A stretch of DNA of 32,452 nt, taken from assembly GCA_009922595.1 (NCBI GenBank), contig RFVC01000023.1, forward strand, positions 1 through 32,452. Direction: 5' to 3'. Positions 13,335-20,969 of this stretch are shown piece after piece. The translations under genes and the position numbers were made by a program. Within the stretch, counting starts at the first letter, position 1. Every line of letters starts with the position of its first letter. The notes under the pieces are model-generated. The model made no database searches. It was not told where the DNA came from and worked only from the letters and a program-made list of their open reading frames with translations. Source of the stretch: Gammaproteobacteria bacterium (lineage in GTDB: Bacteria; Pseudomonadota; Gammaproteobacteria; Pseudomonadales; Pseudohongiellaceae).

Positions 13335-13967
13335 CTATTTATTGACAGTCTGGCCCGGATATTTAAGCAGCTCAGCAACTGGACCGAACGACTTGCGGTG
13401 CAGCCGGCTTGGTCCAAGTTCCCGCAAGGCCGCCATATGATCCTGGGTAGAATAACCCTTGTGCTGCGCCAGTCCGTAACCTGGAAATTCCAGGTCAAGC
13501 TGTTCCATTTCCCTGTCCCGGGTGACCTTGGCGAGAACCGAGGCCGCGGCTATCGAGGCGATGCGGCTATCACCTTTTACCAGCGCTTTGGCCTGGCAAT
13601 TAAAAGGCGGACATTTATTTCCGTCCACGTAGATTAATTCAGGCGCTATGCCGAGCTTCGCAACGGCCCTGGTCATGGCCAGCATGCTCGCCTGAAGAAT
13701 ATTCAGTGCATCGATTTCCTTGACGCTGGCACGGCCTATAGCAAAGGCAACGGCCTTTTCCTGAATGAGAAGGAAAAGCCGTTCTCTCTGTGCCGGCGTG
13801 AGCTTTTTTGAATCTGTGAGCCCGTCCAAAGGATGGGCATGGTCTAGTATAACCGCCGCGGCAAAGACATCGCCCGCTAGTGGACCCCTGCCCGCTTCAT
13901 CCACGCCTGCAACACGGGTGTGAAGCGCATCTTCTTCGAGAATAAAGGGAAGGTTTACTTTGCGCAT
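13335..13967 (-). CDS. rnhB: ribonuclease HII
   Basis: RNase HII cleaves RNA in RNA-DNA hybrids and starts removal of single ribonucleotides from DNA. The 210-residue protein has the catalytic Asp-Glu pair in [12 protein letters not shown] (D23, E24). D115 lies in IYVDGNKCP, and the [21 protein letters not shown] block supplies the remaining acidic residue and lysines. The [15 protein letters not shown] motif near the C-terminus is typical of the family. The start ATG at 13967 lies inside the end of lpxB, giving a 13-base overlap in a different frame. The placement lpxB-rnhB-dnaE is shared with E. coli and Pseudomonas. Confidence 0.97.
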   Translation of the reverse strand: MRKVNLPFILEEDALHTRVAGVDEAGRGPLAGDVFAAAVILDHAHPLDGLTDSKKLTPAQRERLFLLIQEKAVAFAIGRASVKEIDALNILQASMLAMTRAVAKLGIAPELIYVDGNKCPPFNCQAKALVKGDSRIASIAAASVLAKVTRDREMEQLDLEFPGYGLAQHKGYSTQDHMAALRELGPSRLHRKSFGPVAELLKYPGQTVNK

Positions 13968-15106
13968 AATTCCAGGACGGCGTCTGCAGCCGTTTGATTG
14001 GCATCGCGCCTGAGAGAAGCATGAATGCTGTTCCAGGTCTGGGTTATCTCCTTTCTGTCACTCTCGTTTTCCATGACCTGACGGATATGTGCAAACAGGC
14101 TGTCGGCGGTGGCAGCTTCCTGCAGTAGCTCCGGGACCAGCGCCCTGCCAGCCAACAGGTTTGGTAAAGAAATATAAGGGGCTTTTACCATCCTGGAAAT
14201 GATGGCATAGGACAGCGGAGCCATCTTGTAGGCCACCACCATGGGTTTTTTCAGCAGCATCCCTTCCAGCGAGGCGGTACCTGATGCCATCAGGATGCAG
14301 TCTGCGGCACCCATGACGGTTCTCGACTGCCCGTCTACCAGTGTTAATTCCAGGCCCGGGCATTGTTCTTTCTGCAGCGTCTCTATCTGACGGCACCTGT
14401 CGGGACCGGCGCAGGGAATGACAATCGTAAGATCTGGCCAGGCTTCCTTGCAGCGTTTCGCTGTCTCAAGAAATACAGGACCCAGCCTTCTCACCTCTCC
14501 CCCTCTTGAACCCGGCAGTAAAGCCAGTACCTGCCCCTGTTCGGGCAGGCCTAACGCAGCCCTGGCCGCATCTGTATCGGGTTCCATGTCGAATTCATCT
14601 GCCAGCGGATGTCCGACGCAGCAAACGGGGACATCGTTTTCCCTGTAGAAAGCCTCTTCGAAGGGAAACAGCGCCAGCATAAGATCAACGGCCTTCCTGA
14701 TTTTTTTAATACGCCCCTGCCGCCAGGCCCAGACGGACGGGCTGACATAGTGCACCGTGGGTATACCGGCCGCCCTTAGTTTCAATTCTAGGTCTAGGTT
14801 GAAGTCTGGCGAATCAATGCCAATAAAGACATAGGGAGGATTGGCCACCAGGGTGTTGTAAAGATTGCGCCTGATACGCAGTAATTCTGGAAGTCGTTTC
14901 AGGGGTTCAACCAGCCCCATCACCGAGAGTCGCTCCATGGGAACCATGGAAGTCAGACCCAGCGCCTCCATTTTTGGGCCGCCTATGCCTGTAAAGGTGA
15001 TGTTGGCATGTTTAGCTTGGAGCGCCTGCATGAGGCCGGCACCCAGCGTGTCACCGGAAGCTTCGCCGGCCAGAATTCCTACATGGAGAGAGTCAGGCAA
15101 GGTCAC
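13955..15106 (-). CDS. lpxB: lipid-A-disaccharide synthase
   Basis: LpxB joins UDP-2,3-diacylglucosamine and lipid X to form the beta-1,6 disaccharide of lipid A. It is a GT-B (GT19) glycosyltransferase that works at the inner membrane surface. The 383-residue protein shows the N-terminal [17 protein letters not shown] motif (9-25), [10 protein letters not shown], the [10 protein letters not shown] strand, [14 protein letters not shown] and [17 protein letters not shown] and [13 protein letters not shown] mark the inter-domain region, and the donor-site segments [19 protein letters not shown] and [17 protein letters not shown] follow. Translation begins at GTG (15104-15106); no ATG fits the conserved start better. 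The gene follows lpxA by 42 bases, a gap that contains a stem-loop region. Confidence 0.97.
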   Translation of the reverse strand: MTLPDSLHVGILAGEASGDTLGAGLMQALQAKHANITFTGIGGPKMEALGLTSMVPMERLSVMGLVEPLKRLPELLRIRRNLYNTLVANPPYVFIGIDSPDFNLDLELKLRAAGIPTVHYVSPSVWAWRQGRIKKIRKAVDLMLALFPFEEAFYRENDVPVCCVGHPLADEFDMEPDTDAARAALGLPEQGQVLALLPGSRGGEVRRLGPVFLETAKRCKEAWPDLTIVIPCAGPDRCRQIETLQKEQCPGLELTLVDGQSRTVMGAADCILMASGTASLEGMLLKKPMVVAYKMAPLSYAIISRMVKAPYISLPNLLAGRALVPELLQEAATADSLFAHIRQVMENESDRKEITQTWNSIHASLRRDANQTAADAVLELCAK

Positions 15107-15127
15107 GAATAGACCCGAAAAGTGAAT

Positions 15128-15166
15128 TGCCCGTCAAACAAGGGCATGTCAGCGAATAATGCCCTT
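15128..15166 (-). promoter_or_regulatory. competing stem-loops at the lpxA stop / lpxB leader
   Basis: On the minus strand AAGGGCAT (15159-15166) pairs perfectly with ATGCCCTT (15140-15147) across an 11-base loop that contains the lpxA stop codon. The downstream arm can instead pair as TGCCC (15142-15146) with GGGCA (15128-15132) across a 9-base loop. The two hairpins use the same arm and so exclude each other. No U-run follows directly, so this is not a standard terminator. It may affect mRNA stability or lpxB translation. Confidence 0.4.
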
Positions 15167-15922
15167 CTGGGATGCCTTGACGGAGTGAATCAGGGCATGA
15201 ATTTCCGGGTGCTCAACTGCCAGCTTATCGAGTTCCTGGAGAGCCTCATCAAGTTTCAATCCCTTGCGATACAGAATCTTGTATCCCTGCCTGATAGCCT
15301 TGATTGCCTCACTTGAAAAATTGCGCCGTTCCAGTCCGGTGATATTAATCCCCTTGGCTTCAGGGGGGTTGCCTTTGACCACCACGTAAGCCGGCACGTC
15401 CATGTTGATATGGGTAAGACCACCAACAAAGCTGTGTGCGCCTATTCTGAGAAACTGGTACACCCCGGCGTAGCCGCTGAGAATGGCCCAGTCCTCGACC
15501 ACAACATGTCCGCTGACAGCGGCATTGTTAGAAAAAATGGTGTGGTTGCCGACGATACAGTCGTGTGCAACATGGGTGTAGGGCATGAAGAGGTTGTCGG
15601 AACCGATCTTGGTGACACCGCCACCCACTTCTGTCCCGCGGTGCAAAGTGGCACCCTCGCGGATGATATTGTTGTCGCCGAGTTCCAGCCAGGTGACTTC
15701 ACCGTGATATTTTTTATCGGAAGGGTCTTCACCGACAGAGGCAAACTGAAAAATCTTGTTGTTCTTGCCGATACGGGTATGACTTTTGATAACCGCATGG
15801 GAAAAGATTTTCGTACCGTCACCGATTTCCACGTCCGGACCAATAACACTCCAGGGTCCGATTACTACGTCTTTTCCGATTTTCGCCGAAGGATCAATAA
15901 CTGGCGAGCTGCTGCTCATCAC
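15149..15922 (-). CDS. lpxA: UDP-N-acetylglucosamine O-acyltransferase
   Basis: LpxA performs the first step of lipid A synthesis, moving a 3-hydroxyacyl chain from ACP to UDP-GlcNAc. The 257-residue protein is a left-handed beta-helix made of hexapeptide repeats (about residues 8-190) with a helical C-terminal domain. Aligning by eye to E. coli LpxA, the catalytic His is H120 (in THVAHD) and the supporting His residues are H117 and H139. The acyl-ruler position (E. coli G173) is G168, suggesting a long chain near C14. The position of E. coli H160 is Tyr here (Y155, [11 protein letters not shown]; see findings). The ATG at 15922 overlaps the fabZ stop as ATGA; a second ATG follows immediately. 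The order lpxD-fabZ-lpxA-lpxB is the universal gammaproteobacterial one. Confidence 0.97.
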   Translation of the reverse strand: MMSSSSPVIDPSAKIGKDVVIGPWSVIGPDVEIGDGTKIFSHAVIKSHTRIGKNNKIFQFASVGEDPSDKKYHGEVTWLELGDNNIIREGATLHRGTEVGGGVTKIGSDNLFMPYTHVAHDCIVGNHTIFSNNAAVSGHVVVEDWAILSGYAGVYQFLRIGAHSFVGGLTHINMDVPAYVVVKGNPPEAKGINITGLERRNFSSEAIKAIRQGYKILYRKGLKLDEALQELDKLAVEHPEIHALIHSVKASQKGIIR

Positions 15923-16356
15923 TCTTTCCTTTCAGCACATAGAATAGTGGCTTCGCACGCAGTCTTGCCGTCTACAGAGGCTCGGCATTTGAATTTGTAG
16001 ATGCCGCGGCGTACCGGACCCATTTCAGCCTCAAGTATCAACTGGTCTCCGGGTGCGACTGGTCGCTTCAGGCGCACATCATCAGCGCCTACAAAATAAT
16101 AAAGATAGCCATCCTTCGGCTTCTTTTCCTGGGACTTGAAACCGAGCACGCCGGCAGCCTGGGCCAGGGCTTCGATAATCATCACACCGGGCATGATCGG
16201 CTTATGGGGAAAATGACCAAGGAAAAATTCTTCGTTAGTGGTCACGTTCTTGTAAGCCTTGATACTTTTTCCAAGCTCCAGCTCAACAACCCTATCCACC
16301 ATTAAAAAGGGGTAGCGTTGCGGCAGGTATTCCTTGATTTCTCCAACATCCATCAT
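15919..16356 (-). CDS. fabZ: 3-hydroxyacyl-ACP dehydratase FabZ
   Basis: FabZ removes water from 3-hydroxyacyl-ACP in fatty-acid elongation and competes with LpxA and LpxD for the same substrate. The 145-residue hot-dog-fold protein begins [23 protein letters not shown]. It has the catalytic pair H48 (in [14 protein letters not shown]) and E62 ([10 protein letters not shown]). The [19 protein letters not shown] segment is the conserved dimer-interface strand region. Length is normal. It lies 37 bases after lpxD and overlaps lpxA by four bases, an arrangement that keeps fatty-acid and lipid A enzymes in balance. Confidence 0.98.
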   Translation of the reverse strand: MMDVGEIKEYLPQRYPFLMVDRVVELELGKSIKAYKNVTTNEEFFLGHFPHKPIMPGVMIIEALAQAAGVLGFKSQEKKPKDGYLYYFVGADDVRLKRPVAPGDQLILEAEMGPVRRGIYKFKCRASVDGKTACEATILCAERKE

Positions 16357-16393
16357 GCGATTATCCTGATTACTTCTTTTTGTGACTTGAATG

Positions 16394-17425
16394 TTATTTA
16401 TTGTTCGTCTTTTCCAGGGACTTCAGTCGGTGATTGAAAGCGTCTAGCTGCGTAAAGTGAACAATATTTTTTTTCCATTTTGCAGTTTCCGACAAACCCG
16501 TGCCGGAAGAATAGATGCCTTTTTCTCTGATCGACCTGTTGACTAGGGACATTGCTGTAACCGTCACATTGTCAACTATCGTGATGTGATTAATGATGCC
16601 AACACCACCAGCAATAATACAATTTTTACCGATCGTGGAACTACCTGCTATCGCACTACAGCCGCAGATTACGGTATTGTCGCCAACCCTGACGTTGTGG
16701 GCGATCTGTACCTGGTTATCTATCTTAACGCCATCACCAATAATTGTGTCTTCCAACGCACCGCGGTCAATAGTGGTTCCAGCGCCAATCTCGACATCCC
16801 GGCCAATCTGTACACCGCCAAGCTGGGCAATCTTGACCTGCTTGTCTCCATCACGGGCAAAACCAAAGCCATCACTTCCAATGACCACCTGGCTGTGGAT
16901 GATGGCATTGCTTCCGCAATTAACGCCTGGGTATATCGTGACATTGGGGTAAAGCAGGCTGTCTTTTCCAATACTGCTTTTGGCTCCAATAACGGTATTC
17001 GCCCCAATCGTGCAGTTCGCTCCTACAACAGCATGAGCATCGATGACAACGTTGGCCCCGATACTGACCCCCTCGCCAACAATTGCAGTTGAATCAATAG
17101 AGGCAGACTTGTGGATACCGTCGGCAGCGGCTGACCCTGTTTGAAACAGCTGTGTGGCTCTGGCAAAAGCCGCATAAGGATTGTCAGCCAGCAGTTTGTT
17201 GGCTGGACAGTGCAAACTGGCCTCCTCGGGCAGAATAACGGCACTGGCGTCGGTATTTGTCAGATCAGTGTGAAATTTCTTGTTATGATAAAAACTCAGG
17301 TCTTGCTTTCCAGCCGATGCCAGGGTGGCAATGCCGGTAATAACCTGGTCAGGGTCGCCTTCTAGGGTAAGCCCGAGCTGGTCGGCAAGCTCGCCCAGTG
17401 AATATGAAGAGCTGTGCTTATACAC
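16394..17425 (-). CDS. lpxD: UDP-3-O-acylglucosamine N-acyltransferase
   Basis: LpxD adds the second (amide-linked) hydroxyacyl chain in lipid A synthesis. The 343-residue protein has the N-terminal uridine-binding domain ([17 protein letters not shown], then [10 protein letters not shown]). A long left-handed beta-helix of hexapeptide repeats follows (about 105-300). The active-site His is H243 in [10 protein letters not shown], and GSDGFGFA and [14 protein letters not shown] lie in the repeat region. The C-terminal helix ([21 protein letters not shown]) is the ACP-contacting extension. Translation starts at GTG (17423-17425) without an obvious Shine-Dalgarno site; no alternative ATG lies near the conserved start. 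It follows skp by 46 bases, with a stem-loop in the gap. Confidence 0.97.
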   Translation of the reverse strand: MYKHSSSYSLGELADQLGLTLEGDPDQVITGIATLASAGKQDLSFYHNKKFHTDLTNTDASAVILPEEASLHCPANKLLADNPYAAFARATQLFQTGSAAADGIHKSASIDSTAIVGEGVSIGANVVIDAHAVVGANCTIGANTVIGAKSSIGKDSLLYPNVTIYPGVNCGSNAIIHSQVVIGSDGFGFARDGDKQVKIAQLGGVQIGRDVEIGAGTTIDRGALEDTIIGDGVKIDNQVQIAHNVRVGDNTVICGCSAIAGSSTIGKNCIIAGGVGIINHITIVDNVTVTAMSLVNRSIREKGIYSSGTGLSETAKWKKNIVHFTQLDAFNHRLKSLEKTNNK

Positions 17426-17444
17426 TGGACGTTGGCTTGTTGCT

Positions 17445-17474
17445 TAACTCGGTTGCAGGAATTTAGCCGAGTTA
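17445..17474 (-). promoter_or_regulatory. 8-bp stem-loop starting at the skp stop codon
   Basis: The minus strand reads TAACTCGG (17467-17474), a 14-base loop, then CCGAGTTA (17445-17452). The arms are perfectly complementary, and the first three bases of the left arm are the skp TAA stop. There is no U-run after the stem, so it is better read as an RNA-stability or processing hairpin between the abundant chaperone Skp and the low-abundance enzyme LpxD than as a terminator. Confidence 0.45.
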
Positions 17475-17990
17475 CTGCTCGTTGAGTTTAGCAGTTACTT
17501 TAGCTGTGATATCGAAAATATTACTGAAGTAAAGCGCGCTTTCTGAGCGCAAGACGATATCAAAGCCTTCCTCTTCCACGACTTCGCTGATGGCCTGAAC
17601 AAGATTAGGCGCGTAGGTCTGCTGGAACTGCTGCATTCTTTCCTGGCTCAGCGTTTGGATTTTCTGCACGAGGAACTGGTACTGGTTCTGAAGTTCCTGA
17701 ATTTCGCCAATGATGCGGCGCTGTTCAGATTCACTCATTACCTCGGCGTCAGCCTGGAGCTGTTCCTGCAGCACCTGCGCTTCCTGTGCAAGGTTGCGGA
17801 CTTTGGCCTGATCCTCTGAAGTTTCACTTTGCAGCTCCTCTTCAACGCCCTGGGCAACATCCGAGTTCAGTAGGGCCTGTGCCATGTCTAGCACGGCAAT
17901 CTTGGGGCCGACCGCATCCTGAGCCAAGGCCACTACCGCCCCGGTAGCCAAGGCAACTGCAATAAGTAAAATGCTTACAAATTTCTTCAC
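17472..17990 (-). CDS. skp: periplasmic chaperone Skp/OmpH
   Basis: Skp holds unfolded outer-membrane proteins in the periplasm and delivers them to BamA, encoded just upstream. I place the start at the GTG at 17988-17990 (172 residues), because GGAG lies six bases ahead of it and the product then begins as a typical signal peptide (MKKFVSILLIAVALATGAVVALAQ). The GTG four codons upstream (18002) overlaps that Shine-Dalgarno site and is less likely. The mature protein starts about residue 25. It has the short beta segment KIAVLDMAQALLNS, a long charged coiled-coil hairpin rich in Gln and Glu (about 45-125), and the C-terminal FDIVLRSESALYFSN strand. This is the trimeric 'jellyfish' architecture. 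The bamA-skp-lpxD order is standard. Confidence 0.94.
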   Translation of the reverse strand: MKKFVSILLIAVALATGAVVALAQDAVGPKIAVLDMAQALLNSDVAQGVEEELQSETSEDQAKVRNLAQEAQVLQEQLQADAEVMSESEQRRIIGEIQELQNQYQFLVQKIQTLSQERMQQFQQTYAPNLVQAISEVVEEEGFDIVLRSESALYFSNIFDITAKVTAKLNEQ

Positions 17991-18049
17991 TTGTTTCTCC
18001 ACCTTTAAGATGTGATCTTATTAGTAACAGGGCATTTCGCCTCTGGTTC

Positions 18050-18071
18050 ATCATGGCAATTTAGCCATGAT
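18050..18071 (-). promoter_or_regulatory. perfect 8-bp stem-loop in skp leader
   Basis: Minus-strand ATCATGGC, loop TAAATT, then GCCATGAT form a perfect inverted repeat in the bamA-skp gap, about 60 bases before the skp start codon. No T-run follows, so it is not an intrinsic terminator. It would lie inside the transcript of the promoter proposed at 18159-18188 and could be a leader structure or a protein-binding site. Confidence 0.5.
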
Positions 18072-18140
18072 AAATTACACAAACACCCGATTCGCTATTA
18101 TCTTTACCTTTTAGGTGAAGTTCAGGGCAAAAATTCGGGT

Positions 18141-18152
18141 CTGTCTAGACAG
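18141..18152. promoter_or_regulatory. 12-bp perfect palindrome CTGTCTAGACAG at predicted start site
   Basis: CTGTCTAGACAG is its own reverse complement. It begins about seven bases downstream of the proposed -10 hexamer of the skp promoter, at the expected transcription start. This is a typical position for a repressor operator. The regulator is unknown. The spacing (CTG-N6-CAG) differs from the gammaproteobacterial LexA box (CTG-N10-CAG). Confidence 0.4.
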
Positions 18153-18158
18153 GCGCGT

Positions 18159-18188
18159 ATTCTAACCGGTTTTTGAAACCTGTTCGAA
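18159..18188 (-). promoter_or_regulatory. candidate promoter for skp-lpxD-fabZ-lpxA-lpxB
   Basis: In the 227-base bamA-skp gap (18218 down to 17990) the minus strand has TAGAAT (18159-18164), matching 5 of 6 -10 positions. It is followed by a G/C-rich discriminator (ACGCGCC). TTCGAA (18183-18188) lies 18 bases upstream as a weak -35, embedded in the palindrome GTTCGAAC. A second possible -10, GATAAT, lies at 18097-18102 without a good -35. I saw no sigma-E type GGAACTT/TCTGA pair here, although bamA and skp are sigma-E-controlled in E. coli. Confidence 0.45.
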
Positions 18189-18217
18189 CCCTTTTTTCAA
18201 GGAAAAACAGCGATTTA

Positions 18218-20959
18218 TCAGAAGGTCTGGCCCAGGTTGAACTGGAAAACCTCGGTTTCATCAATCAACTTGGTGTTGAACGGTTTTGCCAGGCTGAAGG
18301 ACATGATGCCGAAGGCACCGGAGAACCAGCTGACCGAGATGCCGGCTGAATACCTCAGCTCACCAACATCAAAGCCCGTACAGTTACTGGCTGCCTCCTG
18401 TTGCGCCGTGCAATAGGAGGAAAAGACATTTCCGGCATCAACAAAGAAAGCTGATCGGACACGCGACCTGTCCTCAATGAAAGGCATCGGAAAGAGCAGC
18501 TCCACAGTGCCCGTGGTCTGGATATTGCCGCCAAAGGGCTGTGAGCGTCCGGAATAAAGAGGCTCCGAATCAAGGACCTGGTTGAAAACGGGCTGACCGG
18601 TGGCATCGAAGATGGGCGCACCATTGTCATCGACTGCCTGCTGCAGTATATAGCCCACGCCCGAGGTAATATCAACAACGGGGTTGCCAAAGATGTCCTG
18701 GGCAATATTGCCATCTGCATCTCTTATAAATTGTGTATTGGCTGTCCGATATCTTTCTGGGAACGTTGCCCTGGGGCCCAGCGTATTTCGTTCAAAGCCT
18801 CGAACTGTGCCCAGACCGCCCGCATAAAAGTACTGAAAAAATGGCAGCTGTGACGTTGAGCCATAACCATCACCGTACCCGAGGTCTGCCCTGAGATGGA
18901 GAATCCATTCCCTGCGAATGGGAATGTACTGTTCTAAAAAGTATCGCAACCTGTAAAAGGATAGTTCACTACCAGGTACCGCCATATCCAGGGAGAGATT
19001 CTGAGCCCTGCCTGCCGTGGGAAACAGTCCGCGGTTCAGGGTGGACTCGCTCCAGGAAATACCGAGATTAAAATTAAGAAACTTGTTACCGTCACGATCA
19101 AGGAACCCCTGACGCTGGTTAAAGGCGGTGGGTGGCAATTCGGAAATGGGACGTGTGACAGCATCGGCTATGGGGAAAATCTGTCCTGTGTCAGGATCAA
19201 AGAAGGACTGGGAACGCGCCGGCACTGTAATATAGTTTTCAATACCGGGTATAAGTTCCGGGCTGGCCTTGATTTCCTGTACCGGCCCAAAGCCCTCATC
19301 GATATCAGTGTTGGTAATGCCGAGGTTGAATGACAGACGTTGGGTCTCACCAAGTGGGTAGCCATAAGAGACATTCGCGTTTAACTGGTTGGTGCTGTAT
19401 GAAGCCAGGTTCAATTCAGCAAAATCCGATTGCGTATAGGACACGCCAAATCCCCTGCTTACACCGTCAATCGTGTAGTAGGGGTCGAAATAGTTAAACT
19501 GGTAACTGGTGCTGAACGTACTTGTGTTGACCCCTAAACCAAGACTCTTTCCAGTCCCCAAAAAGTTCTGCTGCTGCAGGTTGGCTGAGAGCACAAGTCC
19601 CTGGATCTGCCCGTAACCAATACTGCCACCAATGGTGCCTGACAGCTGTTCGGATACGGTGTAATCAATGTCTATCTGGTCAGCTGTACCTGGCACCTCG
19701 GAAGTCTCGTAGTCAACTTCGGCAAAATACCCCAGCTGCTCCAGACGCACTTTGGACTGCTCCAGCGCAATATTGGAGGCAGGCGCCCCTTCCATCTGCC
19801 TCATCTCGCGTCGTAGTACTTCGTCAGCGGTGTTGGTGTTGCCGTAGAAACTGATTCTGTTGACATAGGTCCTATTACCCGGCACCACAAAGAAGGTCAC
19901 GTCCACCGTGTTGTCATCTTCGTTAATAGAAGGAACCCCGTCCACCTCGGCAAAAAAATAGCCACGGTTGCCAAGCAGTTGGGTCATGAACTCTGAAGTC
20001 GAGGTAACCAGCTGTTGTGAAAAGACCTGCTCGGGACGAAGCTGAATCATCAGCCTGAGCACTTCTTCTGAATCAACAAGGTCACCAGCAAGTTCAACCT
20101 CGTTGATTGTGTAAACCTCACCCTCGTTTACATTAATAGTGATATAGACCTCATCCTTGGCCGGGGTGACAGAAACCTGGGTCGAGGTTATTTCAAAATT
20201 GATATAACCCTGGTCCATGTAATAGGAAGTGAGTCTTTCAATGTCGCCGTTAATCTTTTCCCTGGCGTACTGATCATCCTTACGTAACCATGAAAGCCAG
20301 TTGGAGGTGCTCAGCTCAAACAGGTCGAGCAACTCATCATCACCGAACACCTCGTTGCCGACGATATTGATATGAATAATTTTCGAGGCATCGCCCTCGT
20401 TAATTTCAATATTGAGGGCAACCCTGTTTCTTTCCTGCTGGACTACCTCGGTTTCCACGCTGGCTCCGTAGCGGCCCTGCCCGACATACTGTTCCTGCAG
20501 CGCCAGACGCATCCCATCCAACGTGGAAGGCTGGAACACCTGGCCTGTGGCAAGACCGGCATCCCCCATGTTCTCCATTAGCGCTTCGGTCGGAATGAGT
20601 TTGTTGCCCTCAATCTGAATATCGCTGATGGTAGGTCTTTCCTGTAGACGGATAATCAGCACGTTGCCTTCACGAAGAAGTTCAACGTCATCGAAGTTTT
20701 CCGAGGCGGCAATGTCGCGAATGATGCTGGCAAAATCCTGGCCGGTCAGCTGATCACCCACGTTGATATTGAGCAGGGCAAAAACGTTCGTTGCCGAAAT
20801 ACGCTGTAGCCCTTCCAGCCTGATATCGGCAACAGTGAATGGCTGTTCACCCTGAGGCGCAGGCGCGAGAACCTGGGCAAAAGATACTGCTGCAAATAAG
20901 GGGTGCAGAAATGCCACAAGCATGCATGAAAAGTTTTTCTTTAAATACTTCAGAATCAT
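18218..20959 (-). CDS. bamA: outer-membrane protein assembly factor BamA, enlarged
   Basis: BamA is the Omp85 core of the BAM machine that inserts beta-barrels into the outer membrane. I start at the ATG at 20957-20959 (913 residues) rather than the TTG two codons upstream, which lies too close to the AGG ribosome site. A signal peptide (1-28) is followed by five POTRA domains (about 40-440) and a 16-strand barrel (about 445-913) ending in LGQTF with the terminal Phe of the beta-signal. The lid-loop motif VRGF is at 719-722. E. coli BamA has 810 residues. The excess is mainly two insertions in predicted extracellular loops, at about 563-626 and 729-806, both rich in Asp, Gly and Pro (see findings). 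Two Cys residues (850, 860) in the loop before the last strands could form a disulfide. It lies 10 bases after rseP. Confidence 0.97.
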   Translation of the reverse strand: MILKYLKKNFSCMLVAFLHPLFAAVSFAQVLAPAPQGEQPFTVADIRLEGLQRISATNVFALLNINVGDQLTGQDFASIIRDIAASENFDDVELLREGNVLIIRLQERPTISDIQIEGNKLIPTEALMENMGDAGLATGQVFQPSTLDGMRLALQEQYVGQGRYGASVETEVVQQERNRVALNIEINEGDASKIIHINIVGNEVFGDDELLDLFELSTSNWLSWLRKDDQYAREKINGDIERLTSYYMDQGYINFEITSTQVSVTPAKDEVYITINVNEGEVYTINEVELAGDLVDSEEVLRLMIQLRPEQVFSQQLVTSTSEFMTQLLGNRGYFFAEVDGVPSINEDDNTVDVTFFVVPGNRTYVNRISFYGNTNTADEVLRREMRQMEGAPASNIALEQSKVRLEQLGYFAEVDYETSEVPGTADQIDIDYTVSEQLSGTIGGSIGYGQIQGLVLSANLQQQNFLGTGKSLGLGVNTSTFSTSYQFNYFDPYYTIDGVSRGFGVSYTQSDFAELNLASYSTNQLNANVSYGYPLGETQRLSFNLGITNTDIDEGFGPVQEIKASPELIPGIENYITVPARSQSFFDPDTGQIFPIADAVTRPISELPPTAFNQRQGFLDRDGNKFLNFNLGISWSESTLNRGLFPTAGRAQNLSLDMAVPGSELSFYRLRYFLEQYIPIRREWILHLRADLGYGDGYGSTSQLPFFQYFYAGGLGTVRGFERNTLGPRATFPERYRTANTQFIRDADGNIAQDIFGNPVVDITSGVGYILQQAVDDNGAPIFDATGQPVFNQVLDSEPLYSGRSQPFGGNIQTTGTVELLFPMPFIEDRSRVRSAFFVDAGNVFSSYCTAQQEAASNCTGFDVGELRYSAGISVSWFSGAFGIMSFSLAKPFNTKLIDETEVFQFNLGQTF

Positions 20960-20969
20960 TCCCAACCTG

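Noticed and set aside
17842-18054. A 70-codon minus-strand frame overlapping the start of skp
   Set aside because: It runs out of frame through the skp signal-peptide region and starts in the leader hairpin; no ribosome site and no plausible product.
18118-18124. Sigma-E -35 (TGAACTT on the minus strand) ahead of skp
   Set aside because: No TCTGA-like -10 follows at 15-17 bases; ATAAT is present instead, so sigma-E control of this site is not supported.
18141-18152. LexA/SOS box reading of CTGTCTAGACAG
   Set aside because: The gammaproteobacterial SOS box needs CTG-N10-CAG; here the spacer is 6, and the gene set is not SOS-related.
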